DNA from: Solenopsis invicta
Taxonomy: Eukaryota > Arthropoda > Insecta > Hymenoptera > Formicidae
Reading direction: 5' to 3'
Assembly (NCBI RefSeq): GCF_016802725.1
Contig: NC_052679.1
Location: 14,253,635-14,317,634 of the forward strand
DNA length: 64,000 bases
Shown here piece after piece: positions 49,954-59,009 of the stretch. The notes beneath the pieces were generated by a model. It saw only the letters and a list, made by a program, of their open reading frames with translations. It was not told the DNA's origin and did no database searches. The first letter of the stretch is position 1; every line of letters starts with the position of its first letter. A program made the translations under genes and the position numbers.

Positions 49954-50032
49954 TCATAGTAGCGAAAGGGTTAATTAGAATATCCGCTGTTTGCGAAGGA
50001 AAGAATTGTTACTCCGCAGGACGTAACATAGC

Positions 50033-52178
50033 CTTAACTTCGGTAATGTCTTGGCATTGGCGACGGAACGATTGCCTCAAAGCTAACTGTCGCCCGAGAT
50101 TCAAGAATGCCGGGGAGGTCCCTATGGAAGAGTGGAACGCGGTATTATACGCATATCTAAATTCCGGTAAATGTTCGTCCCACTCGCGGTGATCTTTCTT
50201 GATAAACGCGATAATCATCGTTTTTAGGATTCTATTAATTTGTTCTACGGGATTGGCTTGAGGGTGATATGGTGGGACGGTAGTGTGTGTAATATTATTG
50301 TCTTCGCAGAAAATCTGAAGTGTTCGGTTCACAAATTTGGTATCATTATCAGTCAATATAAATTGTGGGTTCCCCCACCGCGAGATAACAAAGTCCTCCA
50401 ACGCCTCGCGGATTTTCGGTCCTGTCGCGGAACGCAGCGCTTTGCATTTTACCCATTTTGTGAACAAGTCTTGGATGACTAGCATGTACTGAAAACCGGC
50501 TTTACTTCGCGGTAACGGCCCAACGATATTTGCAGTTATCACGGTCAACGGTCCATCCGTGATTCTACGCCCCATCAAACCGGCTGGGCTTGCTTGCTCT
50601 ACTTTGACGCGTTAGCACAAGTCGCATGTTCGCACGTAGTTTGTCACGTTGCGGAATAAGTTTGGCCAGAAATACTGAACCGCGACCCGCTGGTACGTTT
50701 TTTCAACGCCGAGATGCCCTGCCTGCGGTACATCATGGGATTCTCTTAACGCTTCCTTGTGGTATTCCTTCGGTAATACTAGTTTCCAACGGTCTAGGTC
50801 TTCTACGTTTTCCGAGATCACGGGTTTCGGTTTCAAAAAATAGAGTTTATTGTCCACGATTTTCCACTGAGTGTATTTTTCCAGATGTTTTGCGACCTCT
50901 CGTAACCTTTTGCGATACCACTCCTCCGTATTATGCCATTTGGTAATTTTTATTACCGCGTTCACGTACGCGGTTTCGATCACCTCGGTATTCTTCTCCG
51001 CTTCAGGGTTTTCGGTACTGTCATACATTCGTGAGAGAGCATCTGGGACGTGATGGAACGCGCCTTTTCGATGGACCACCTCGTAGTTGTATTCTAACAA
51101 TTCCAGCGCTCATCTCGCTAGTCTCCCTGTGGGGTTCTTTAAGTTATGCAGCCAACGCAAACTACTATGGTCGGTAATGACGGTAAAACAATAGCCTTCC
51201 AGATACAGTCGGAACTTCTGAATCGCCCATACGATTGCTAAACACTCTTGTTCGGTAACGGAATATCTTTTTTCTGTATCCGACAGAGCGCGGCTCGCGA
51301 ACGCTATTACTCTCTCCCCGTCCGCAACCGTCTGCGTTAATACCGCTCCCAGTCCAACCGAGCTCGCGTCAGCTTGTAACACGAACGGTTCTTCGAAATT
51401 CGGGCAGATCAGGGTCAGAGCGTCAACGAGGTGTTCCCGTAACGTATCAAACGCGCGAGCTTGGTCCCTCCACTCCCAGCGCTTGCCCTTTTTCAACAGG
51501 CGCGTTAATGGTTCGCTAAGTGTCGCGAACTGCGGAATGAACCCACGGTACCACGATGACATTCCCAAGAAACGACGTAGTTGCTCTAAACTTCGCGGGA
51601 CGGGATACTCTAATATGGACCGCGTCTTCTCGGGATCCACCGTTAAACCTCTTTTTTGTAAAATAAATTCTAAATAACGCACTTGGGAGCAGCAAAACTC
51701 ACATTTCTCGGGATTTATGGTAAGGTCTGCAGCGGTAATTGTTCCTAATACTTTCTTTAACCAGAACATGTGTTCCTCAAAAGTGGGGGTAGCGATAACG
51801 ATATCATCTAAATAGGCGAATGCAAATGGTTCCATTTCTGGGCCAATGAGGCGGTCTAATAGTCTTTGGAATGTCGCCGGTGCTCCGGTGAGTCCGTACG
51901 GCATTCGCTTGAAATGATACAATCCTTTTCCGGGAACGCTAAAGGCAGTAATTTCGCGACTTTCGTTTGCCAGTGGCATTTGGAGGTAGGCCTGACTCAA
52001 ATCGACTGTCGAAATATAATGGGCTGCTCGCAATTTGTCTATTATCCAGGACATGTTCAGTAATGGGTAGGCGTCTTTCTTTGAGAGGCTGTTTACTTTG
52101 CGGAAATCTAAGCAGAAGCTGTATTTGCCATTAGACTTTTTTACCATTACTATCGGGTTCGACCATTCGCTTGCCCTT
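50033..52178 (-). pseudogene. Gypsy pol, RT to integrase, decayed and truncated
   Basis: One continuous frame with two in-frame nonsense codons (TGA at 51112-51110 where Trp is expected, TAA at 50614-50612 where Gln is expected). RT begins at the NPIVMVKKSNGKYSFCLDFR region and includes TVDLSQAYLQMPL, KRMPYGLTGAPATFQ and YLDD. RNase H has LQADASSVGLGAVL and TVITDHSSLRWL. The integrase zinc segment ends RTCDLC. The integrase core contains ANIVGPLPRSKAG, LTDNDTKF and NPVEQINR, where the usual Asp in the first block is Asn. The gene lacks gag, protease and the RT N-terminus at 52178. It is cut after EVKA by LTR copy 3; the C-terminus is at 37969-38318. Confidence 0.88.
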
Positions 52179-52770
52179 ACAAAAATTTAATAAAGTTTAT
52201 TAATAACAATAATAATCATAATAATAAATAAAAATTTTGTAATAATAAAAAATTAGTACTTATAAACTACTTTAAAAAGAAAGCGTTTAAAATTTAAATT
52301 ATTGAAATAGAAATGCAAATTAAAAAGTTAGGTTATATGAAATATATTATAATACTTATATCAAGTAATAAATATACTACACATAAAAGCAAATTCAAGA
52401 CCCAGACTTTAATTAATTACCTGAGTTTTTTTTTATCCACGAAGATCCGATATTATGAAAAATACTCCAATTTAATGAAAAATATTACATATAAGGACAC
52501 GGCACTTGCAAAGTATTACACCACTACCACTGACCATGACCACTACACTCAACTGACTCAACTACACTGCACTGTTACGATGACGAGTCATGATGACTAT
52601 TACGGCATGCAGAACAATGTACCATCAGTACCATTAAAATGCATGCGCAGAAGCTCTTTGCTGCGGTTTGTTGGCTAAAATTCCGTGACTTCATTAACAA
52701 TTTTAAATTAATGAATGCAAATAAAAATCAGAAAATATCAGAAAAAAAAACAAAATATCAAAATCAAAGG
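52179..52770. other. AT-rich spacer between Gypsy truncation and LTR copy A
   Basis: Simple AT-rich sequence with ATAATAAT runs up to about 52260; no gene and no recognised repeat. AAGG (52767-52770) would be the left duplication of the element that begins at 52771. Confidence 0.45.
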
Positions 52771-53381
52771 TGTTACGTCCAGAATTTTCGAAATAAGTCT
52801 CTCGGGTCGACTGGCAGGTAGAAACTTATGGGAATGATTTGAGGAGATAGAAAGAACGGAACAGACCTAATGTCGCGCACACATGTTTCCGGGCGAGTGC
52901 GACGAGTCGAATGCGTCAGGTGAGTTAGAATGTAGGTCAGGTGTCGAGAATGACGGCCTATGACTCTCATTCAAACTCTTGTATTTGTGTAGTCCTTATT
53001 TTGCGTAAACGAATTAAATCGCTTTTACGCGGGATCGGACCAAGTGCAATTTTATCGGAGAATTAGAGGTAATAAAAATAAACGAAAATGGTTAAAATTA
53101 AAGATTACAATTTATTTTAACATAATAGAAGAAATAAACAATTACAATGATAGATGGTGATTATTAAAATAATTAATTCATGAATAACATTTTTGTTTAC
53201 AGAGAACTTGTGTGATAAAAGAAAGAAAAATCTTTCGATCGGTTTAAGAAAGCTTAACAAAGAATGTAATTATAAACTTAAATTCTAATTAGTTACATTT
53301 GTGATTAATGAAATTTATATAAATGTGCGTGTGTGAGTGTGTATATTGTGGTCAGGGAATTTTTAGTTATTCAGGTAGTTC

Positions 53382-53785
53382 TTAGACCGAGTCAAAGATT
53401 TCTTCCAATTCATTGGCTACTTCTTCGATTCGCTCTATTAGGATTTCGTTTACGATATTTTCTATTTCTTTGGGAGTAAATGGTGAGAAGGAACGTTGGT
53501 TTTCTACGTGAGATTCAGGGGAGTAAAAGGGGGAAGGATGACGACAGGAGGAAAGAGAGAATGATTTGGCGGACGGATTTGAGACTGGTGGAGATGAATT
53601 GGTCGGTTCATCAGAAGTTCTTAAATTAGTTAGAGCGCTAGGCAAAACAGAATTTTCTCCTTGCAGGTTTTTTAATTTTTTGGAGAGCGATAACGATGCG
53701 CCAAGCTTCCGGATTTTCTTATTTTGATGACTCCAATAGTTCTTAATAGCTCTTTGCGACTTACGCTCAGAAACTCGATTGCGCA
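53382..53785 (-). CDS. LTR-encoded spliced protein, exon 2 (copy A)
   Basis: The acceptor AATTTATTCTAG precedes TG, which joins A at 54345 to form ATG. The predicted protein is about 134 residues, uninterrupted to a stop at 53382. It has a basic start (MRNRVSERKSQRAIKNYW then NKKIRKLGASLSLSKK), a Ser/Pro-rich middle (NSSPPVSNPSAKSFSLSS) and an acidic end (ERIEEVANELEEIFDSV). It aligns along its length with copy B. No ATG occurs at the unspliced frame start, which supports splicing. No recognised domain; a nucleic-acid-binding accessory protein is a guess from the basic N-terminus. Confidence 0.55.
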
Positions 53786-53935
53786 CTAGAATAAATTTAA
53801 GATTTAAGACTACGTTCTCTCTTCCCAATAAAGAAAAATAAAATCTAGATCGTAACTACTTGAAAGAAAGAAAAAGGAAAGAGTTTAATTATGAAAAGAA
53901 AAGGAATTCTTTGTTTCCGATGGAAGGAAAGAAAG

Positions 53936-54205
53936 TTGCGAATTCAATCGAAAGAGCTCGATTGTATCCAGCAGAAAGTGAGGAGAATTGCGGATTCAAT
54001 CGAAAAAGAGTTCGATTGTATCCTGCAGAAAGTAAAAGAGAGTTGCGGATTTAATCGAAAGAGAGTTCGATTGTATCCTGCGGAAAGTAAAGAGAGTTGC
54101 GGATTCGATCGAAAGAGAGTTCGATTGTATCCTGCAGAAAGTAAAAGAGAGTTGCGGATTCAATCAAAAGAGTTCGATTGTATCCTGCGGAAAGTAAAGA
54201 GAGTA
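53936..54205. repeat. ~54-bp minisatellite in the LTR intron (copy A), five units
   Basis: Units carry TTGCGGATTCAATCG, then TTCGATTGTATCCTGC and AGAAAGTAAA, starting near 53936, 53989, 54043, 54098 and 54152. It lies between donor 54345 and acceptor 53786. Plus-strand frames across it (ADSIEK-type peptides) are products of the repeat. Confidence 0.9.
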
Positions 54206-54546
54206 ATAGCAGGAAGAAAGAAAGGGTAGTGAAATAACTGGGTATATAAATATTTTGGAAATTATACGTATGATGAAAAATCTTACAAGAGAGAGAGAAG
54301 ATAGTCTTATGGAGAGCAAAATATAATGAATATCTAAAACTTACTATTGGTTAAAATTTATGAAGATGCGAGTGATTTGGTATTCGGCGGAGCGGATTCA
54401 GCTTACAACGGCGGACGGCTGGTCAACGGTTGGCCGGAACTTGCGATGGAACTCGTTAACTTAATTTTCACAGCGCCGCGTCAAATTTAAGTATGATGAA
54501 TATAAATCCGAACGTCACAAACTCGGACATATAATGTCACGGAATG

Positions 54547-54942
54547 TGTTGCAATCGAAAAAGGTAATACAATAGTGGGCCCACTACGAAGCGTATCGAC
54601 GACGTCGAACGATAATCGCGTACGGTTGACCTACCGACGACTTGCATTTGAAAACGGCAAAGCTGATTGGTTTTTCCTCAGCTTCAGATTTTCGTATATA
54701 TAGCGGCCGCCTGCCGAGATCAGGTCAGAGAGAAAAAAGGTTTTCGAGAGTCGAAGCTTTCAGAAGCCTATAGTTACCGAGCCGAGTCTCGTGCGTTAAT
54801 TATATTATTAGAGACCGCGATCTCTTTCCTCATTATACGATAAGTTCGTGCGACAAGGCCGAGACCTCTTTGTAATACACTAAAAATAATAAATATTTTT
54901 AACCAAACGAAATCAGTGTATGGAGTGAACTTCCATACACCA
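54547..54942 (+). repeat. 5' LTR of the BEL/Pao element
   Basis: 396 bp. It includes TATATATAGCGGCC-type promoter sequence (near 54695) and AATAATAAATATTTTT before its end. Confidence 0.88.
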
Positions 54943-55160
54943 TTTTGGTGCCTCCTGTGAGGTGAGGAAGTGCGTCTGAAATCGTAGACCATCACCCAGT
55001 CAAACAGACATCGACAAGCATCGGATCCCACCCGCTACACTCAAACCAGAGAAATTTATACCAAAAGGACGGGACGCATCGGCAACCAACGATCAACGGC
55101 GAGTAACAGGCGAGTACATTTCACGTAGTCGATCAATATTTTCCTCCCTCCTATATTATC

Positions 55161-55344
55161 ATGGCCGATCGCATTAAATTTATCATACAAAAACGAACAT
55201 TATTAAAATCGCAAATCACCGACTTAGAGAATTTAATAGAACGTGAACGCTACGACCGAGAGGCATTAAAACTGCGCATGGCCCGCGTGACCGAGCTGTA
55301 TCACGCATTCGAAGATTTTAATGACGAACTCGGGTTATTAGATC
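55161..55344 (+). CDS. BEL/Pao gag, N-terminal segment
   Basis: ATG at 55161. Sixty-one codons (MADRIKFIIQKR..., a charged coiled-coil-like LENLIERERYDREALKLR) run up to ...ELGLLD, where LTR copy B is inserted. The frame resumes after the second GATC at 57943. With the insertion ignored, gag would be 416 residues. Read straight into the LTR, the frame adds only LLRPEFSK and stops. Confidence 0.75.
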
Positions 55345-56047
55345 TGTTACGTCCAGAATTCTCGAAATAAGTCTAATTCGAGCGAGGTAGGAAGGACGGA
55401 ACAGGCCTAATCTCTCGCACACATGTCTCCGGGCGAGTGCGACGAGTCGAATGCGTCAGGTGAGTCAGAATGTAGGTCAGGTGTCGAGAATGACGACCTA
55501 TGACTCTCATTCAGACTCTTGCATTCGTGTAGTCCTTATTTTGCGTAAACGAATTGAATCGCTTTTACGCGGGATCGGACTAAGTGCAATTTTATCGGAG
55601 CGGGAATTAGAGGTGATTGAAATAAAGAGAAATGATTGAAATTAAGAATTACAATTTATTTTAACATAATAAAAGAAATAACCAATTACAATGATAGGTG
55701 ATGACTAAAATAATAATTATTAATTTACAAATAATATTTTTGTTAGTAGAAAACATGTATAATAAAAAGAAGAAAAATCTTATGATCTTATGATCTTAAT
55801 AAAAAATGTAATTATAACTTAAATTTTAATTGGTTACATTGGTGCTTAACGAGATATAAATGTGCGTGTGTGGGTGTATATTGTGATCAGGTGATTCTTA
55901 GCTATCCAGGTAGGCTTTGAAGCGAGTCGAAGATTTCTTTCAATTCATTGACTACTCTTCGATTCGTTTCGAAATTTTCGTTTACTATATTCTCTATTTG
56001 TTCGGGAGTAAATAATGAGTAGGAATGCGGGTTTTCCTGAGGAAACT

Positions 56048-56520
56048 CTAACGCGTGGAGTATGGATCTTCTGGGGGTCTTCGAACAGGTGAATCGAGAT
56101 TACGATGAAAAAAATCGGGGGAAGGTGTAGGAGGAAAGTCGGTAGCAGAAAAGGTTGAATCCCGAGGAGATGCTAAGGGCTCTGCAAAGGGATCGAAGGT
56201 AGAAGAAGGTGACCCTGGTGATTGTTTAGAATCTGTTTCTACAGTAGATCCAGGGGAGTAAGAGGGGGAGGGATAACGATAGGGGGAAAGAGACAATGAT
56301 TCGGGGGACGGATTTGAGACTGGTGGAGATGAATCAGTCGGTTCGTCAGAAGTTCTTAAATTAATTAGAGCGGTAGGCAAAACAGAATTTTCTGCTTGGA
56401 AATGGTTCAATTTTCCGTAGAGCGATAACGATGCGCCAAGCTTCCGGAGCTTCTTATTTCGACGACTCCGACAGTTCTTAATAGCTTTTTGCGTTTTCCG
56501 CTCAGGGACACGATTACGCA
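56048..56520 (-). CDS. LTR-encoded spliced protein, exon 2 (copy B)
   Basis: TG at 56520-56519 joins A at 57302 to give ATG. The open frame is 157 residues to the stop at 56048. N-terminus MRNRVPERKTQKAIKNCR, then RNKKLRKLGASLSL, then a long Ser/Pro-rich region (TDSSPPVSNPSPESLSL, SATDFPPTPSPDFF). Compared with copy A the first 70 or so residues align well, and the C-terminus differs through insertion and a frame change; the ELKEIFDSL-like end lies out of frame further left. The function is unknown. Confidence 0.55.
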
Positions 56521-56662
56521 CTAGAATGAATTTAAAAATTAAGGCTACGTTCTCTCTTTCTGGTAAAAGGAAATAAAATCTAGATCGTATCTACTCAAAA
56601 GAAAGGAAAAGAAAGAGTTTTATTTATGAAAAGAAGAGAATTCTTTGTTCCTGATGGAGGTG

Positions 56663-57145
56663 AAGAGAGTTGCGGATTCAATCGAAAGAGCATTCGATTG
56701 TATCCTGCAGGAAGTAAAAGAATTGCGGATTCAATCGAAAGAGAATTTGATTGTATCCTGCGGAAAGTAAAGAATTGCGGATTCAATCGAAAAAGAATTC
56801 GACTGTATCCTGCAGGAAGTAAAAGAATTGCGGATTCAACCGAAAGAGAATTCGATTGTATCCTGCAGGAAGTAAAAGAATTGCGGATTCAATCGAAAGA
56901 GAATTTGATTGTATCCTGCGGAAAAAAGAAGAGAGTTGCGGATTCAATCGAAAGAGCATTCGATTGTATCCTGCAGGAAGTAAAAGAATTGCGGATTCAA
57001 TCGAAAGAGAATTCGATTGTATCCTGCAGGAAGTAAAAGAATTGCGGATTCAATCGAAAGAGAATTCGATTGTATCCTGCAGGAAGTAAAAGAATTGCGG
57101 ATTCAATCGAAAGAAAATTCGATTGTATCCTGCGGAAAGTAAAGA
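56663..57145. repeat. 53-bp minisatellite in the LTR intron (copy B), about nine units
   Basis: Consensus pieces ATTGCGGATTCAATCGAAAG, AATTCGATTGTATCC and TGCAGGAAGTAAAAG. Related to the array in copy A but longer, with some units 55-57 bp. Wholly intronic in the LTR gene model. Confidence 0.92.
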
Positions 57146-57626
57146 GAGTGAAAGTAATAGAGGGAGGAAAGGAAGGGTGGTGGAATAATACTGAGTATAT
57201 GAGTGTTTTGAAAAATATAATAAATATCTTATTAGAGAGAGAAGGTAGTCTTATGAAGAGTAAAAATAAAAAAATAATAATAATGGACGGCTGAGACTTA
57301 CTGTTGGGTGAAGTCTTGAAGGTGCGAACGATTTAGTGGTTGGCGGAGCGGATTCAGCTTACAACGGCGGACGGTTGGTCGACGGTTGGCACTCAGAGTG
57401 TTCGGATCTCACAATGCCGCGTCAAATTTAAGTACGATAAATACGAATCCGAACGTCACAAACTCGGACATATAATATCACGGAATGTGCGCCGGATCGA
57501 ACTAGAGTGAATCGCGAACGAAAAATGAGCGATTGATCAGAATGAAAAAGGTGCGGTATGTGCTCGTAAGTGACTGTAAATGACTGTAAGAAAGTAAGTA
57601 AGTGCTCGCGAGCTCCGAAGCTCCTT

Positions 57627-57635
57627 CCTTTTATA
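57627..57635 (-). promoter_or_regulatory. TATA box of LTR copy B
   Basis: TATAAAAGG on the minus strand, about 300 bp inside the LTR and about 330 bp upstream of the donor. Equivalent boxes are at 63447-63455 (copy A) and 42214-42222 (copy 3). Confidence 0.6.
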
Positions 57636-57942
57636 CCTGATTCTGCCTATGGTTCCTATGGGATTTTAATCCGCAGGTGTACCGTCTCTTATTATTGCCC
57701 ACGCCCTACCTATTAATTGCGCGACAAGTGTTTCGAGTCGGTGGGGTCAATCATCCGCGTTTCAACGCTTGCTTCCGCCCAAAATCGGCACGTGTCAAGG
57801 GTAGACCAACCGTATTGACTCGACCGGACAATTTTAGCGCATCCGCGCGGTTAAGATAGGCCATCTTTTCGCAATTTTTCGGTTGCTTGGCTGCATCGAT
57901 TTCGAAAGAAAAGAATTGTTACTCCGCAGGACGTAACAGATC

Positions 57943-59009
57943 CAAAGGATAGTCACACAGACGAATTCGCGAATGTGCAGGAAAGATACTACTCACTAAC
58001 GGCCGCAGCCGCAAAAATAATCAATCCAAACGCGTCTACGTCGACCGCGATCGCCGGACCGTCGACCATTGCCACTCCGCAGGACAATACAGAAAACGCA
58101 ATAATTACAAAACGACATATTAAGCTACCGGAAAGATCTTTACCTAAGTTCGATGGTCGGCACGAAGATTGGCTGTCATTTAAGAACTCGTTTACTGCGA
58201 TGATAGATACCAGAACGGACCTAGGCGATGTAGAAAAACTGCAGTATTTACAGTCGGCCGTGACGGGTGAAGCGGCCAACAAAATAAAAATTTTAACCAT
58301 CGAAGGAGCAAATTACTTAAAGGCATGGGATTTGTTGAAGCGGGCATACGAAGACAAACGGGTTTTAATCTCGCGTCATTTGACACTACTTAGGAATTTG
58401 CCCGTACTGGACAAGGAAACATCGGACGGTCTAAGCAAACTTGCGGACGACGCGCAGCAGCATGTCGCGTCCTTATCTGCGTTGGGTGTTAGCATAGGTT
58501 CGGAAGTACTCGTAAATTTTATAGAGAGTAAACTGCCTAAAAACATAGCCGAAAAATGGGAGGAGACGCTTATTAGAGACAAATTCCCAGAAATCGACGA
58601 TCTATACGAATTCATTTACCGAAGCGCGGTACGTGTGTCTAAACGCGCGCGAACAGACACAAACAAGCGAGACGATAACAGGGATTCGGTTCCAGCTAAA
58701 AGGGCACAAACTACCGCTAAGATATTTATGACTGGTACAATAAAGAATTGTGTCGCCTGCAAAACTAAGAGCCATCCGTTGTTTAAATGCGAAAAATTTA
58801 GGCAGCTCGAGGTTCCCAAACACATCGAACTAATAAAAAGCGCAAAACTGTGCTACAATTGCCTCCGGTCGCATCGAGGCAAAATTTGCAATTATTCTAA
58901 TTGCACTATCTGTCAGAAGCGCCATAATTCTTTATTGCATCTCGATAAACGCCCAGCTAAGATAATCAAATCAAGCGCGACAAACTCAAAGGCAGAAAAC
59001 ATCAAATGA
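57943..59009 (+). CDS. BEL/Pao gag, main segment
   Basis: It resumes exactly in frame after the GATC duplication (LLD then PKDSHTDEFANVQERYY). Landmarks: LPKFDGRHEDWLSFKNSF, LQYLQSAVTGEAANKI and YEDKRVLISRHL, typical of the BEL/Pao Gag (DUF1759) region, then Cys-rich knuckles CVACKTKSHPLFKC, CYNC and CNYSNCTICQKRHNSLLH. It ends with TGA at 59009. In related elements gag and pol are one frame; here a stop and frame changes separate them. Confidence 0.85.

Larger units (their letters stand above)
42905..49974 (-). mobile_element. piggyBac transposon with full-length transposase, interrupted by an LTR retrotransposon
   Basis: The ends are TTAACCCTTTCGCTAC (42905-42920) and its exact reverse complement (49959-49974), a 16-bp perfect inverted repeat beginning with the TTAA target. 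Subtracting the 4.6-kb retrotransposon (45197-49820 plus duplication) leaves about 2.44 kb, the usual size of an autonomous piggyBac. The insertion falls upstream of the transposase ORF, so the protein is intact but its 5' flank is displaced by 4.6 kb. The right end holds three copies of a 14-bp palindrome. The left end has a near-palindrome, GGCGGATCTCCGCC. Host sequence is LTR copy 3. Confidence 0.92.
38319..50028 (-). mobile_element. Long-LTR family, copy 3, with nested insertions
   Basis: It begins TGTTACGTCC (38319) and ends GGACGTAACA (50028), flanked by the 4-bp duplication TAGC. It has no gag-pol of its own, so it is probably a solo LTR. It is interrupted by mariner-like and other DNA (38719 to about 40200) and by a piggyBac element (42905-49974). 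The remaining sequence is about 3.1 kb. LTR anatomy, read leftward: TATA box TATAAATAGG (42214-42222), donor GCA|GTAAGT (last exon base 41898), a 637-nt intron with a 62-bp repeat array, acceptor TTTTAG|TG (41262-41261), a coding exon, then the family block TCGGGATCGGACCTAGTGC (38535-38553). Confidence 0.85.
55345..57938 (-). mobile_element. Long-LTR family, copy B (complete, 2594 bp)
   Basis: It runs from TGTTACGTCCAG (55345) to GGACGTAACA (57938), with the perfect duplication GATC (55341-55344 and 57939-57942). No gag or pol, so it is probably a solo LTR from recombination. Read leftward: TATA box TATAAAAGG (57635-57627), a first exon with a 20-codon upstream ORF (ATG 57471), donor ACA|GTAAGT (last exon base 57302), a 781-nt intron with a nine-unit minisatellite, acceptor ATTCTAG|TG (56522-56521), a 157-residue frame, AATAAA on the minus strand near 55650, then the terminus. 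Confidence 0.9.

Noticed and set aside
49836..49970. Possible CRISPR-like array (three short repeats at regular spacing)
   Set aside because: Insect DNA, only three palindromes, spacers related to each other, and placed at a piggyBac end.
53891..54229. Plus-strand frame with repeated ADSIE-type peptides (similarly 56626-57089)
   Set aside because: Produced by the ~53-bp minisatellite; units are not a constant multiple of three, and the frame is antisense to the LTR gene.
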